This document shows positions 45,273 to 55,884 of a stretch of 64,000 nucleotides of DNA, one piece after another (the first letter of the stretch is position 1; every line of letters begins with the position of its first letter). Location of the stretch: NCBI GenBank assembly GCA_009760855.2, contig WPIO01000005.1:3558501-3622500 (forward strand), given 5' to 3'. The notes below the pieces were generated by a model. The model did no database searches and was not told where the DNA came from. It saw only the letters and a program-made list of their open reading frames with translations. Source of the DNA: Cristatella mucedo. Lineage: Eukaryota; Bryozoa; Phylactolaemata; Cristatellidae. A program made the translations under genes and the position numbers.

Positions 45273-48200
45273 GCCTACCCTTTCTGTACACTCTATGTAT
45301 TCTCTAAGTTTGAAATCTATGGATTCTCATATTCTGCACCGACTTATCTGTCCTTTGCTTTATTCGTGGTTGACAAACCACTGTAAAGTGTGAAGCAACG
45401 GTGTACTATGCAGCCACCGTCCATCAGCTGTTTTGCATGAATCTTTAAGTAAAGCTAATCATTTCTTCGCACAGTGTGGCGCTGTGTAAATCTCTCGGTC
45501 CGGTCGTGTCACTGCAACAGTCCAACCTAGAGGCATGTAATCGGCAGCTGTTCGTAAGAGGTGGAGCCGTCGTGACCCAAGAATCGCCCGTACGGCGTTG
45601 AGTTTTATCCTTTTAGGGCCTCGGCTTTGCCATCACGGGCCCCACGCTGCCGTACCTGCAGGACCAAGTGAGTGTCGGCGTCGACCAGATTGGAGTCATT
45701 TTCGTTGGTCGCTCCGTGGGCTATCTCGTCGGCTCGATGGGCGCCGGCTGGCTGTTCGATCGTTTCGGCAGACACCACGACCTCATGTTTGCCATTAGTT
45801 TGCTGGTGATCTCACTCACTGTCGTACTCATGCCTTGGGCAGCAAGTCTCCTGATGCTGGCTCTGCTTAACACCGCCTGTGGGCTGGCTATGGGTTGTGT
45901 TGACACTGGTGAGTAGTCCTCTTCCATCGGGGGGGGGGGGGCTGTGCATTCCATTTTCCAGCCGTGAGCACTCGACTCTTTCCTGTCGAGTGCTACAGTT
46001 TATATTTGCATAGGAATTATTCATCCACCCTCATAGAATCGACTGTGTGTCCGTACGCGGTTCCTCCGGAGCAGCATTTCATGCTATTGTAACACCGAAA
46101 GCTCGGTGGACCACCGCTTGCTTGCTAAGCCGCTCAGCCAACTGTTGAGTTACGGTTCGTTTCGCTAAATACATAATAAGCAGGTCGCATCGCCTGCAGC
46201 GTTTCTAGTGCTATCCTACTTGGCGTGACCCGGAGGTTTCGAGTGCGCTGGCATGAACTAGACCGAGGGCGACGTGACAAAGCAGCTCCCGACAAAACAG
46301 CTCTGACAAACTAGCCTGCACATGAAACAGCCCAAGACAAAATAGACCCGACATAATAGCCCCAACAAAGTTGATAATTTTGAGATAAAACATACTAACG
46401 AAGACCTAAAATACCTAATACGAAATGAACACATAATAAAAAATAAAATTGGTAAAGATACTTTTCTTTGAGTAAAAGCTTATTAACTGAACTCAACGCA
46501 TCTCCGGGACGTACCTCCAGCAGCATTATTTCTTGTTTTCCTACGCCGAAACCTTTCATATAGTAACGACTCTTTCCTTCTCTGCGATGCTATCTTTTTC
46601 ATGTTATCTGGTCGATATGGATAGGACAGATTAAAATAATATGGCGGCTAGCAGAAACACTAATAAATAAATAATAAAAAATGTAGATAAATTTTAGCAA
46701 ATTATCCTTGAATTATTCTTAATTTTGTAAAACAAAAATATTTCAATACATTTTCACTTTTTAAAATTAAAAAAATAATAATTGATTTTAAGAATCCTAA
46801 TCGAATATGATCATTATTATAAGCTTATAGCTATATGCAAGATTTGTAAAAATACTCTTTAAATTACTCTGAGCGTTTTGTCGGGGCTATTTTATCTTGG
46901 GCAGTCTTTCGTTCAGACTATTTTGTGAGGGGCAGTTTTGTCCGCTTGCCGGACCAAGATTCCAAGCTCACATAGTTAATTCTACCGAACTTTATTCGCA
47001 ATGTCACTTCGTGTCTACTTCAGTGCTATCCCCACACTCCTCACAAACACTTGCTAAGACAACTCACTGGCGTCGCCGTATACACTGGGCTCTACTAGAG
47101 AGGTAATAACTGGAGTCGCCGGTTCAGGCTTCGGCTGTGGCTCAGCAGAAACTCTTAGTGCTCGAACGCCGCTCAAACGAAAGCCCGTCCCTAAGCTCAG
47201 GGAAATGTTCCTACGTCTGCCTTCTATCTCGCGGCTGCAACAACCAACCGCATGGGCATATACGACCGTGTCAGTTGCCAAGTCACACCACTTCTCGCCG
47301 ACCTGTACTGGCTACCAGTCAAGCAACTGATCGACTTCAAGGTTTTGTCGCTCACTTTTAGGTCACTTCATTGTTTGGCTCCAGCCTATCTCTCAGATCT
47401 ACTCCCCCACCAGGCCAAGCATCGTACCACCCGCTTTTCGGAATCCAACAGTTTACCAATACATCAGACAGACCTCAAATCCTTTGGAGACCGTGCATTT
47501 AGTTCGTATGCTCCCAAAGCCTGGAACTCACTCCCGACTTGTGTCAGAATATTGATTGACTTGACCACATTTAAAAATAACTTAAAAACACGCCTATTTA
47601 GGACAGCATTTAGTGGGTCCCCGTGATTTGTCCTTCGTGTGCTTATGCGTTCTGACACTGCATGCTGCCACTAACCACATTTGCATGCTGACCGTGTGCA
47701 TGTCACCCCTAACCATGTTATTCATGTTGTTTATCAAGCATGATATTACTCACGATTCGATCGCGTTTCCCTTTGCAGCAAATGTAAAGCGTCTACAAAG
47801 AGACTGATTTCTCTGAGGGCACTTTATCAAGTGCATTATTATTATTATTATTATTATATTTGTGCCGCCCGCCTCACGAGCGTTCCACCGAACTCCGGAG
47901 CTCCTGCCGTTGTCTTTATCGTCGGTTAGTGAAGCTGCCTGCCCCGCTCACTGTCTGGCGGAGGCTTAAACCCGTTTGGTCGCTGGCCGGCAGTCTTGCT
48001 GTCTGGCTCTGCTGACGCCCCGTGAATCCTTCTGGCTAGCTCTCGGCTGCTCAGGTGCTTTGGAAAACTCTGATACTTTGCTAGCCGATTGCCTACCGCA
48101 GGCTCGGTTGTTACTGCTGTTCCTTGATTTTGGAAATTCATCGATGCTCTCTGTAGTTGAGACACGTAGAGCAGCATGTTTCGGCTACATGCCACTCGCA

Positions 48201-51200
48201 GTTAAGCCATATCGTTGGATGCCAGTTGGCAGAAGGGAGAGGTATGTAAAGCTATGTGACCGACGTAGCTGCACAGAGGTCGGGGCAGAGCAGCTGCTTT
48301 ATGGATCTCTGAGAGGCTCGTCCATGTGGATCGGAAAGGGTGGAGCGGCTGTAAAGTACTCTCTAGGACTAACCAGGTCTACTGGCTCAGGCTAGGGAGG
48401 ATAGGAAATTGTAATGCACGTTAAGCCCTGGAAATATCTAGCTAATTACAGTACGACACCGGCTGACTTTGAAAGCGAGGATCCAAATTCATCCGTTCCT
48501 CGTAGCACGTACTTCGTCCATGTGAATGGTATTGTTTGAGGTTATTAGTGCTGAAAGTGGTGGAAGATTATCGCTATTCTGCTCGGTTGCCCCTTGGTCT
48601 TAGCCTTGGGGTAAACTGATCACCATTCATGACCCGGGTGGTGGGGTTGAGTCATGACTTTTCTACTGGTATACTAGGCTGGTCTACTGTTTGCTGGTCT
48701 ACCGGCCTGTACAACCAGGCACTTACAGCTGATGCAAAACTCTGTGGCTAGGGTTGTCTGTCGTGAGCTAGCAGTTGCCACATCACACCACTTTTCGCCG
48801 ACCTGCACTGGCTCCCAGGTAAGATCGACTTTAAGGTTTTGTCACTCACTTTAAGTCCCTTCATTCTTTGGCTCGAGCCTACCTATCAGATCTACTGCCC
48901 CACCAGGCTAAGCGTCGTACTACTCGCTTTTCGGAATCTAATTGCTTACCTTAACCTAGTACAAATCTCAAATCCTTTGGAGACCGTGCCTTAGTTCGTA
49001 TGCTCCCAGAGCCTGAAACTCACTCCCGACTTGCATCACCATATCTCCTGAATTGACCTCATTTAAAAAGAAACTAAACACGCACCTATTTACCTCGGCA
49101 TTAGTGGGTCCCTGTAATTCGAACTTTATGTGCTCATGCATGCTGACACTGTGCATGCTGCCACTAATCATACTTTGTGCATGCTGACCCTGTGTATATC
49201 ATACCTATCCATGTTATTCTTGTTGTATATCGCGTATGCTACCACTAACCATTCAATTGCCCTTCCTTTGCAGCAAATGTAAAGCGCCTTGAAAGAGATT
49301 AAGTTCTCCGAGGGCGCTTTATCAAGAGTATTATGTTAGAGTTAGTTTTAGTAGTTAATATTAGTAAGTAGTTAATATTAGTGTATTATTAGTATTATGG
49401 CAGGCCATTTGTAATGCTCACTGCAAGCTGGATTAATAGCCACTACGGCTATTCTGCTTCGAAATAATTGAGGCTGTTAAATCAGTTGGTCTTTTTTAAT
49501 GTAGGCTTTTTCCTGCCTATCTTAGTTGTCCAGGAAAAGATTTAGATCTCTCAGGGCGCTATTATAAAGGCACGATGATGATTATTATTCTCTACTCCGG
49601 GAGCACTCTGTCTGCAGAGTCCCTACTGCTAAATGGTATCGCTGCAGTCTTTTAGACAATTTCATGCTGAAACCAATTGATCAGCAATAGGGACGGTCCG
49701 TTTGAAGCATTTCGTGCGACGAGTACGTCGTAGGGGTGTTCATTAATACAAAATTTGAAGTGCATTAAATAAGCTGCAGAGTTCGTCGCGCTACTGTAGC
49801 ACTTGGGTTTTTAATTAAGAGACCTAATCTGCTCCGAGGGAAAAATTCAACAGAGAGCAGTTTAAAGCCTCGAAGGGCATTTAAAAGGAATATGGCAGTG
49901 CGATGCAAGCAAGACTTGGTCAGATGAGTGACTGATCCGGTAGCTGCTGCTTTGATGAATCGTGTTTCCATTCGAATCAAGTGCACTCGCATATCGGCTG
50001 GCACTTCATTAATTGATGGCTAGTGACCCACTGAACCGACCGCTTCGACCCTGCCTATCAAAGGCGAGCACTGCCGGCAGGCTGGGTACTTTCAGTGGAA
50101 AGGAAGCCACGAGGTCTTCCTACTCCCCCCCCGAGTGGATGGCGAGGTCCATGTTCGAAGACCGAAAGCCATCGGCGACTGGACTTATGGGGAAAAGTTT
50201 GTTTGAGCTCATATCTAGGCGTCCGATTGTTCAAAAAGTCAGCTGATTAAATATGCCCTTCCAGCATGAGCAATTCGGAATGTCAGCTAGTAGCTAATGA
50301 ACAATCTAAACGACAAATGACGATTCATTTAAAAAAGGCTTAAACAAACCGAAACCAGCTGATTAAGGACATACGCGATGAAAACGTAGAAGGAAATATC
50401 AGGACTTGCTGCTAATGGGCAGCTATGCTCGAGTCTGATATTCGTCCATTTAGACGATATAAATGTCTCGAGATATGAATGAATTTAGCCCGAACTTCCA
50501 GCCCCATTAACTTAGCGCCAAATATAACAATGGGATTGCAATTTGCCTGAATGAAAGGAAGGCAAATTGATCGTTGGTCAATCCAAGCCTGAACAGCCTT
50601 TATAAAATTGATTTGGCAAGCCATTGGCAGCACCATTAATGGGGATCGTATTTAATCGTACCAGTTGTAGCGTGGTTTATCTTGTATATCAGAATTTGAA
50701 ACATGTTCGCCGATAAAAAGATCTGGCTTTAAAGGCACAGCTGGTCGGTAGCCTTCTGGTAGTGAGCAAGTCTCATAGAAGGCTCGAATTAACCTGTATT
50801 CGTGATAGCTTCGTCCTGGTGGATCTCAAGATTATTAATTGCGACATTTGAACAGCGCCCTAAGAGAAATAAATCTCTGTCCAGGCATTTTACGTGTGTC
50901 GGAACGAAGCACGTCACTTGCTTAGTGATAGATAAAATTCAAATTGCCAACATGAGTAACTACACACTGGACTGCTCATTTGGACCCAGCAAAGAGCAAA
51001 CTGTTCTGAGCATGGGCGTTTTTAAGTTCTGCTTAACTGTCATCAAGCCAGGGGATTCGGTGAATTCAGTCGAGAGTTGGCTGTGGTGCTTGGTAGCATA
51101 CGAACTACAGGCATGATCTCCAAAGGATTTGGGGTTTTTATAGAGGTGCAGGTACACGACTTGAGGCAGTATAGCAGATGGTGCGATGCCTAGCCAGGTT

Positions 51201-53020
51201 GGATGATACTGGTAGCTTTGATAGGTAGGGTCTGATATATAGGTAGGCCTGATAAATAGCAAGCAAACGAAGGGTCTTTAAAAGCGAGTAACAAAGACTT
51301 GAAGTCGATACGCTACTTGATAGGACGCCAGTTTAGGTCGATGAGAAGAGGTGTATCTTGGCAATTTGTACCGTGGTTTTGGGCACTCGCGGGAAGTATT
51401 CAAAGAATAGCAGCTCTTCAACCAGCTGCTTGCCTTGCTTGAGTCTACCCACTGACTGGGCAAACAGTTCGTGCTGAGCTGACACCTAAACATCGTACGG
51501 CTTCAGCAGGCCTAATGATAAATTACTATCCTACTCAAACGAAACAGGCGACGTGGAAAATCCGCATCTGCAAGAGTGCATTTGCTATACTCCCTTAGAT
51601 TGCTGCAAAGCATTCCACTGTGGCGGGTTGCTTCGCCGACTCGTTTTGGGAAACTGTCATTGAAATAGTGCAATTAATTACTCATTTTGCACCCATCAAG
51701 CAGTTTACAAATAAATGGAAGGCCACGGGTCGTAATCGAGTGCTACTGGTTCGTGGTGTTTGATTTCAAGGCCCTCATTTCTGCCGCTAACCGAACCGGT
51801 TTGGCCACTACCGGACTCAAAAGCGATGTAAATTTTTTGATTTGAACACAGTCTCGAGATGCCTGAATGATCAAGATTGCAACAAAATCTTTCAAAACAG
51901 AATTCGATTAAATCTCTTTTTTTCTTACGTTGCAGGTGGTAATGCCGTTTGCATCCGGCTTTGGGGCCCACGGAGTCCGCCTTATATGCAGGCTCTGCAT
52001 TTCAGCTTTGGCCTGGGATCGGTGCTGGCGCCTCTGATTGCTGCACCATTTTTGGAGAACGGTTCAGGATTCTCATTGAGATTGGATGCGTCAAATGAAA
52101 CGAATGAAAGCGCAGCGAGCTATGTAACATCAACTCTTTATCTGACCCAAACCAACATGATAACCACTAGTCCGGATCTCAATGTATATACGACCGACTT
52201 GAATTCTACACGGTCTCCAGTATCGCCACGTGCTCGTCATAGCCAGATGTTTGACTCACGCATAGATAATGTTCAGTTTGTTTATCTGTTATTGTCCAGC
52301 TTTGTCCTTTCTGTGGCCCTGGTGTTCGCAGCTTTCGAGGTGAGGCGCCACGTCACGGGAGAAGTGATAACGGTCGTGCCCAAGGTGATCGACACAGGAC
52401 AGCAAAAACGCACGGACAAACCATTCCTTATCACGATGCTAGTGCTGATGTTCCTATTTTACTGTTTGTATGCCGGCCTGGAGGTTTCTTACGGTCAGTT
52501 CATCGCAACGTTCGCCATTGAGCATGCGAGTTTTAGCGAGAACGACGCCTCACTGCTCACAGCTGTCTACTGGGGCGTGCTGACTTTCGGATGCGGCTGC
52601 GCCGTACTCATTGCTCGATACTTATCTCCTAGCAAAATGCTGCTTGGCAGCTTTGGATGCACGCTTTTCGCACTTGCATTTCTATGCTTTGCTCTCAGTT
52701 TACATCCGGTTATCCTCTGGGTATTCTCCGGTGTTTTGGGCTTTGGTTTCTCCGCTATCTTTCCCACGGGATTCACATGGGGCGAGGAGCATTTGCATGT
52801 TAGCGGAAAGATTGCCGCAGTCTTTGTCGTAGGTGCATCTGTCGGCGAGATGGCCCTGCCTGCGACCATGGGTTATCTGATAGCCACCGTAGGATCAATC
52901 TATATGATGTATGCGATGATGGGCTTTGCTCTTTTCAACTCGGTCATTTTCCTTCTAATGACTAAGATGGCTTATCCCAGCTGCAGGAGCAGCAAGACGT
53001 ACTCGGTCAAAGGAGTCTAG
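44430..53020 (+). CDS. MFSD4-like: MFSD4/NaGLT1-family major facilitator transporter, three coding exons
   Basis: Joined exons 44430-44558, 45617-45908 and 51936-53020 give 501 residues, close to the usual 480-520 of the family. The start ATG (44430) has G at -3 and +4. Residues 1-30 are a hydrophilic cytosolic N-terminus. TM1 spans the first splice junction (KTIALCASFLGL then GLGFAITGPTLPYL). The MFS motif A, GAGWLFDRFGRHH, is at residues 86-98. The family-typical segment PYMQALHFSFGLGS is at 156-169. A large loop after TM5 has sequons N194-E-T and N197-E-S. Six more hydrophobic segments follow TM6 (VYLLLSSFVLSVALVFAAFE). MFSD4/NaGLT1 proteins are plasma-membrane carriers; sodium-dependent glucose transport is reported for mammalian NaGLT1, so the substrate here is inferred, not seen. 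Introns are phase 0 and phase 1; intron 2 carries many mobile elements. No stop or frameshift interrupts the gene, so it appears functional. Confidence 0.92.
44559..45616 (+). other. Intron 1 of the MFSD4-like gene (1058 bp)
   Basis: Donor GTAAGC, acceptor GTTTTATCCTTTTAG. It contains the (GAT)n tract at 45219-45271 and otherwise no recognised element. Confidence 0.85.
45219..45271 (+). repeat. (GAT)n microsatellite
   Basis: About 17 GAT/ATG units with one AAT interruption, in intron 1 of the transporter gene. Confidence 0.95.
45617..45908 (+). CDS. MFSD4-like: MFSD4-like coding exon 2
   Basis: 97 codons plus one base: TM1 end, TM2 (IGVIFVGRSVGYLVGSMGAG), motif A, TM3 and TM4, ending CVDT plus the first base of a Gly codon. 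Acceptor CCTTTTAG, donor G|GTGAGT, phase 1. Confidence 0.95.
46276..46942. mobile_element. MITE-like element with repeat-built terminal inverted repeats
   Basis: The left end (46276-46371) is the approximate reverse complement of the right end (46872-46942): GCCCAAGACAAAATAGACCC on the left against GCCCAAGATAAAATAGCCCC on the right's complement. Each end is made of degenerate short units of the type GACAAAANAGCCC. The interior (about 500 bp) is very AT-rich and has no gene. It sits in intron 2, directly beside LTR-like sequence E. The exact ends and target duplication could not be fixed. Confidence 0.65.
46955..47110 (-). mobile_element. Element E: LTR-like sequence, copy 2
   Basis: The minus strand reads GTCTTAGCAAGTGTTTG, GAGGAGTGTGGGGATAGC and GCGAATAAAGTTCGG, matching 33830-33950 of the plus strand. 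The polyadenylation-type signal is conserved. It is flanked by the MITE-like element on one side and LINE-A on the other. Confidence 0.5.
47252..47860 (+). mobile_element. LINE-A 3' copy with long open frame and ATT tail
   Basis: Encodes about 110 in-frame residues of the C-terminus (LLADLYWLPVKQLIDFKVLS … RTAFSGSP), then the full 3' UTR with hairpin and an (ATT)n tail at 47838-47860. 5' truncated. One of the least decayed C-termini in the window. Confidence 0.95.
48600..48665 (+). repeat. Possible SINE-C head (weak)
   Basis: GTCTTAGCCTTGGGGTAAAC and GTGGTGGGGTTGAGTCATG resemble the SINE-C A- and B-box regions, but similarity is short. Confidence 0.3.
48690..49345 (+). mobile_element. Decayed LINE-A 3' copy
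   Basis: Plus-strand similarity from the QNSVARVVCRELAVATSHHF-like part through NLKSFGDRALVRMLPEPE to the 3' hairpin (GCGCCTTGAAAGAGATTAAG, TTCTCCGAGGGCGC) at 49286-49322. Frame broken in several places. Confidence 0.88.
49490..49580 (+). mobile_element. LINE/SINE 3' tail remnant
   Basis: AAAAGATTTAGATCTCTCAG then GGCGCTATTATAAAGGC followed by GATGATGATTATTATT, the hairpin plus tail of the LINE-A type without upstream sequence. Confidence 0.6.
50852..51500 (-). mobile_element. Decayed LINE-A copy
   Basis: The minus strand ends in the hairpin remnant near 50855-50895 (GCCCTAAGAGAAATAAATCT on the plus strand) and shows broken C-terminal coding (NPKSFGDHACSSYATK) upstream. Confidence 0.82.
51936..53020 (+). 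CDS. MFSD4-like: MFSD4-like coding exon 3
   Basis: Two bases complete Gly141, then 360 codons and TAG. It encodes GGNAVCIRLWG, PYMQALHFSFGLG, the glycosylatable loop, TM6 and the C-terminal six-helix half, including GVLTFGCGCAVLIARYLSP and FGFSAIFPTGFTWGEEHL. The upstream in-frame codons from 51842 belong to the intron. Confidence 0.95.
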
Positions 53021-53148
53021 GAGTCTTGAATGGAGTGTCGTGACTGCAGAATGAGCAACACGGTATGAATTCGTCGACGGTCTCATTCAGCCAGCCTGAT
53101 ATGCCAAGTACTTGTGGCTTGCTTTTTTTTTTATTGATGTTTATTCTC

Positions 53149-53154
53149 AATAAA
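53149..53154 (+). terminator. Polyadenylation signal of the MFSD4-like gene
   Basis: AATAAA, 129 bases after the stop codon and the first such hexamer downstream. Confidence 0.6.
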
Positions 53155-53351
53155 CATCTAAGCGCACGGGGTCACCGTGGACAGATTGTACTTAGACGAA
53201 TAGAATGTTATACGAATCGGCTATCGAGTCTGCTTGGGCGACTTATAACTGCTTCTCTGCTGCTGATCACCAGCATTTTCAGCATTGTTCTCGTCTGCAT
53301 GGTGTGAGTGCCTGGTGACTGCAACCAGTGACCTGCTGGATGTGTGCGGGT

Positions 53352-53726
53352 TAACCGGTGACAGGGCCATGCAGGCTATCTCTATCACCTGCGAGGCAGC
53401 GACATATCACCCGCTTTGGAAGCTTCTAACCGGTGACAGGGCCATGCAGGCTATCTCTATCACCTGCGAGGCAGCGACATATCACCCGCTTTGGAAGCTT
53501 CTAACCGGTGACAGGGCCATGCAGGCTATCTCTATCACCTGCGAGGCAGCGACATATCACCCGCTTTGGAAGCTTCTAACCGGTGACAGGGCCATGCAGG
53601 CTATCTCTATCACCTGCGAGGCAGCGACATATCACCCGCTTTGGAAGCTTCTAACCGGTGACAGGGCCATGCAGGCTATCTCTATCACCTGCGAGGCAGC
53701 GACATATCACCAGCTTTGGAAGCTTC
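53352..53726 (+). repeat. 75-bp minisatellite, five near-perfect units
   Basis: Units start at 53352, 53427, 53502, 53577 and 53652. They are identical apart from one C-to-A change (53712) in the last. The unit has 25 codons with no stop in one plus frame, so a frame of 162 codons (53285-53773) spans the array. It begins about 200 bases after the polyadenylation signal. I have no evidence that it is translated. Confidence 0.97.
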
Positions 53727-54337
53727 TCGGTCTTTTTCTCTTCGCTCCAACGGCGGTAGCGAGGCACTTGTGACCCGGCCAGTCATCCAATAATCTGGAC
53801 AGTATCTTGTGCTCAGAGGCCGAGGTGACCACCAAGTAGACACCTGTGCTTGGGGTTTGAAAAAAAGAGCAGGAGCAGCATCAATTCTTGCTATCAATTG
53901 CTCAGCTTCATATTCTAAAAAGTATTAACATTTACCTGTTACCGGGGCACGTTCTCATCGCTTGAATACTGCCCTAGATAAATGAATGGCTCGTGACTAG
54001 TAAGTCGGAATAGACCGCATTGGTGCATGAGCTAATGCCAATTAAGCCTTTGAGCACCTTTTTTTTCCGCGGAGGGTCTAAAGCAAGACCTCACAGGGTG
54101 AGCCGGATGTAGCCTATTCCTGTAAATCACATTCGGGGCGCCAGTTCTTGCATGTTCTACGGGTCCGCCAGATAAGGAATAGCTTGGGAAATCGACTTGG
54201 AGTGGAGTAACCTGGCGTCACGGGTTGGCTCGCCATTGCCACTGCACTTCCTCATTGGTCTCCTGAGGCTGGTGCCTTTTCAGGCTCGCTTCGGAAGCGA
54301 AATATAGCAGAATATAACATAACATATTGCAGTATAT
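53727..54337. other. Unannotated stretch
   Basis: Nothing recognised. Confidence 0.5.
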
Positions 54338-54925
54338 TTGTCATGGCTGCAAGGCTGGTCTTCAAGTCCCAGCGGTTTGAGCACGTGTCTCCTTTGCTGA
54401 AGGAGCTAGGATGGTTGCCGGTTGAGCAAAGGATACAGAGCAAAGTTCTTACGCTGACCCACAAGGCCCGCCACGGCTTGGCTCCTTCATACATAGCTGA
54501 GCTGCTGCATCAGTTTCAGCCTGTTCGCGCCCTCAGGTCCTGTGTGGACAATAAAATAGCTGTCCCATTCCTCCGCTTAAAGACAGTTGGCGACAGAAGC
54601 TTTAGCTCTGCAGGTCCTAGACTGTGGAACTCGCTTCCACAATTCTTACGCAACGTCATCTACTCTTCAACTGCCGACTATGGCACATCTTTTTCAGCGG
54701 TCCTGAACTACTTCTATGCTACTCAATACCTCAACTGCTCTCCTAACTCTGCTATGCTTCCCACTTTCTCTTTGTTGCGTGAGACGAAGTCTGTTGGCTA
54801 CCGAATGCGTACCGAAAGCCGCTTAGGGTGTGAGTGGGCTATACAAAACTCTCCTCCGTAACACCCACGTGGTCTTTATGACTTTGTGGAGTTACAGACG
54901 GAGATACATTACATTACATTGTAAA
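54338..54925 (+). mobile_element. LINE-B 3' copy with intact 172-codon C-terminal frame
   Basis: Open from MAARLVFKSQRFEHVSPLLK at 54343 through HKARHGLAPSYIAELLHQF, LWNSLPQFLRN and YRMRTESRLGCE to the stop at 54861, then the full 3' UTR and a GATACATTACATTACATT tail. The least decayed LINE-B copy here; 5' truncated. Confidence 0.95.
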
Positions 54926-54984
54926 CCAGCCTACATTAAGCAGATGCGACCAATAGTTTTTAAGCGTCGCCAATCGTTAAGATC

Positions 54985-55160
54985 TTTACTCCAGCTGATT
55001 TGGCCCAGTGGAGACGATGCTTGCCTTTAACGACCGAGGTCAAGGTGAATGCATTTGATGGCCAAGGTTGCGTGTGCTCGAGCCCTATGGCATATGTGAA
55101 TCAACTGAATAGAGATTAAGTGCTCTCAGACACTATACAAATGAATTATATTTACATACA
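54985..55160 (+). mobile_element. SINE-B copy 4
   Basis: Head TTTGGCCCAGTGGAGACGAT, inter-box segment with TTTGATGGCC as in copy 3, B box GTGTGCTCGAGCCCTATG, tail GAATAGAGATTAAGTGCTCT then CACTATACAAATGAATTATA. Confidence 0.9.
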
Positions 55161-55304
55161 CATTAGCACTATAAAATGAATTATATTTGTGTATTTTACT
55201 TAAAAGTGAAGATAACTAAAAGCTAGTTGAATTACCAGCCTCAGTTAAATAGCAGGCAGAAGAGCCTCGGCGGGTTTTTTACTCCCATTTGTTACGCGAT
55301 GAAT

Positions 55305-55400
55305 TGCTTGCAGCAGGACTTGAACCCACGATGTGGTCGCGAAGTGCGAGTTTCTCAACCCCACGCTAAGACCCAACTTTAAGTGGCCGCGCCTTGGTTG
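55305..55400 (-). mobile_element. SINE-C copy 2 (tRNA-like)
   Basis: The minus strand reads GTCTTAGCGTGGGGTTGAG and ATCGTGGGTTCAAGTCCTGC, tRNA-like A and B boxes. No acceptor-stem pairing typical of a working tRNA gene was found. Confidence 0.55.
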
Positions 55401-55884
55401 CACTGGCGGGTCATCGCTGGGTCACAACATGAGCAATTACTTTTTAATTAACAAAAAAGGCGCCTCACGAAGCTCTCACTATAGTGGCTTGGCGTTATCG
55501 ATCGATTAATTACTGAGGGAGAAAACTGAGTACTGCCAGCTGATAGCGACTATCATTTTTACACTCTTCGCTAATTTAAAATCAGAAAGCTGCGCCTGTT
55601 TAAAATGTCAGAACTTGAGCTTTTGGTTGTCTTCAGTAAACTGGGTGCAGCTACGCAGCTTAAGCCGCGACGTTGAGCACGCCCACAAGCTAGATACTCT
55701 CGTGCAATGCTAATAGTCCAAGGAAAAGGTAAGCCAACTTCGTCGACGTCAAGTTATTATGTCAGACGCCTACATTTACAGGGAAATTTGCAAATCATCA
55801 ATAATAACCACATTTTCTTAATTGATCATTGGAGCTGAAGTAACTCGCGTCCAGTCTTTCTTCTGCGACTGGTGACTGAACGCT

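Larger units (their letters stand above)
45909..51935 (+). other. Intron 2 of the MFSD4-like gene (6027 bp)
   Basis: Donor GTGAGT; acceptor CTCTTTTTTTCTTACGTTGCAG. It starts with a run of 13 G about 20 bases in (45929-45941) and contains a MITE-like element, LTR-like sequence, and LINE-A pieces in both orientations. Stretches not otherwise listed (47880-48690, 49580-50850, 51500-51930) hold no recognised feature; an open frame of about 139 codons at 47976-48395 is unsupported. Confidence 0.92.

Noticed and set aside
51842-51935. An N-terminal extension of the transporter's last exon
   Set aside because: The in-frame codons precede a strong polypyrimidine tract and acceptor; family alignment begins at the spliced Gly.
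53285-53773. 162-codon repetitive open frame as a gene
   Set aside because: It depends entirely on the 75-bp tandem units; the start and the flanks show no coding signal. Kept as a minisatellite.
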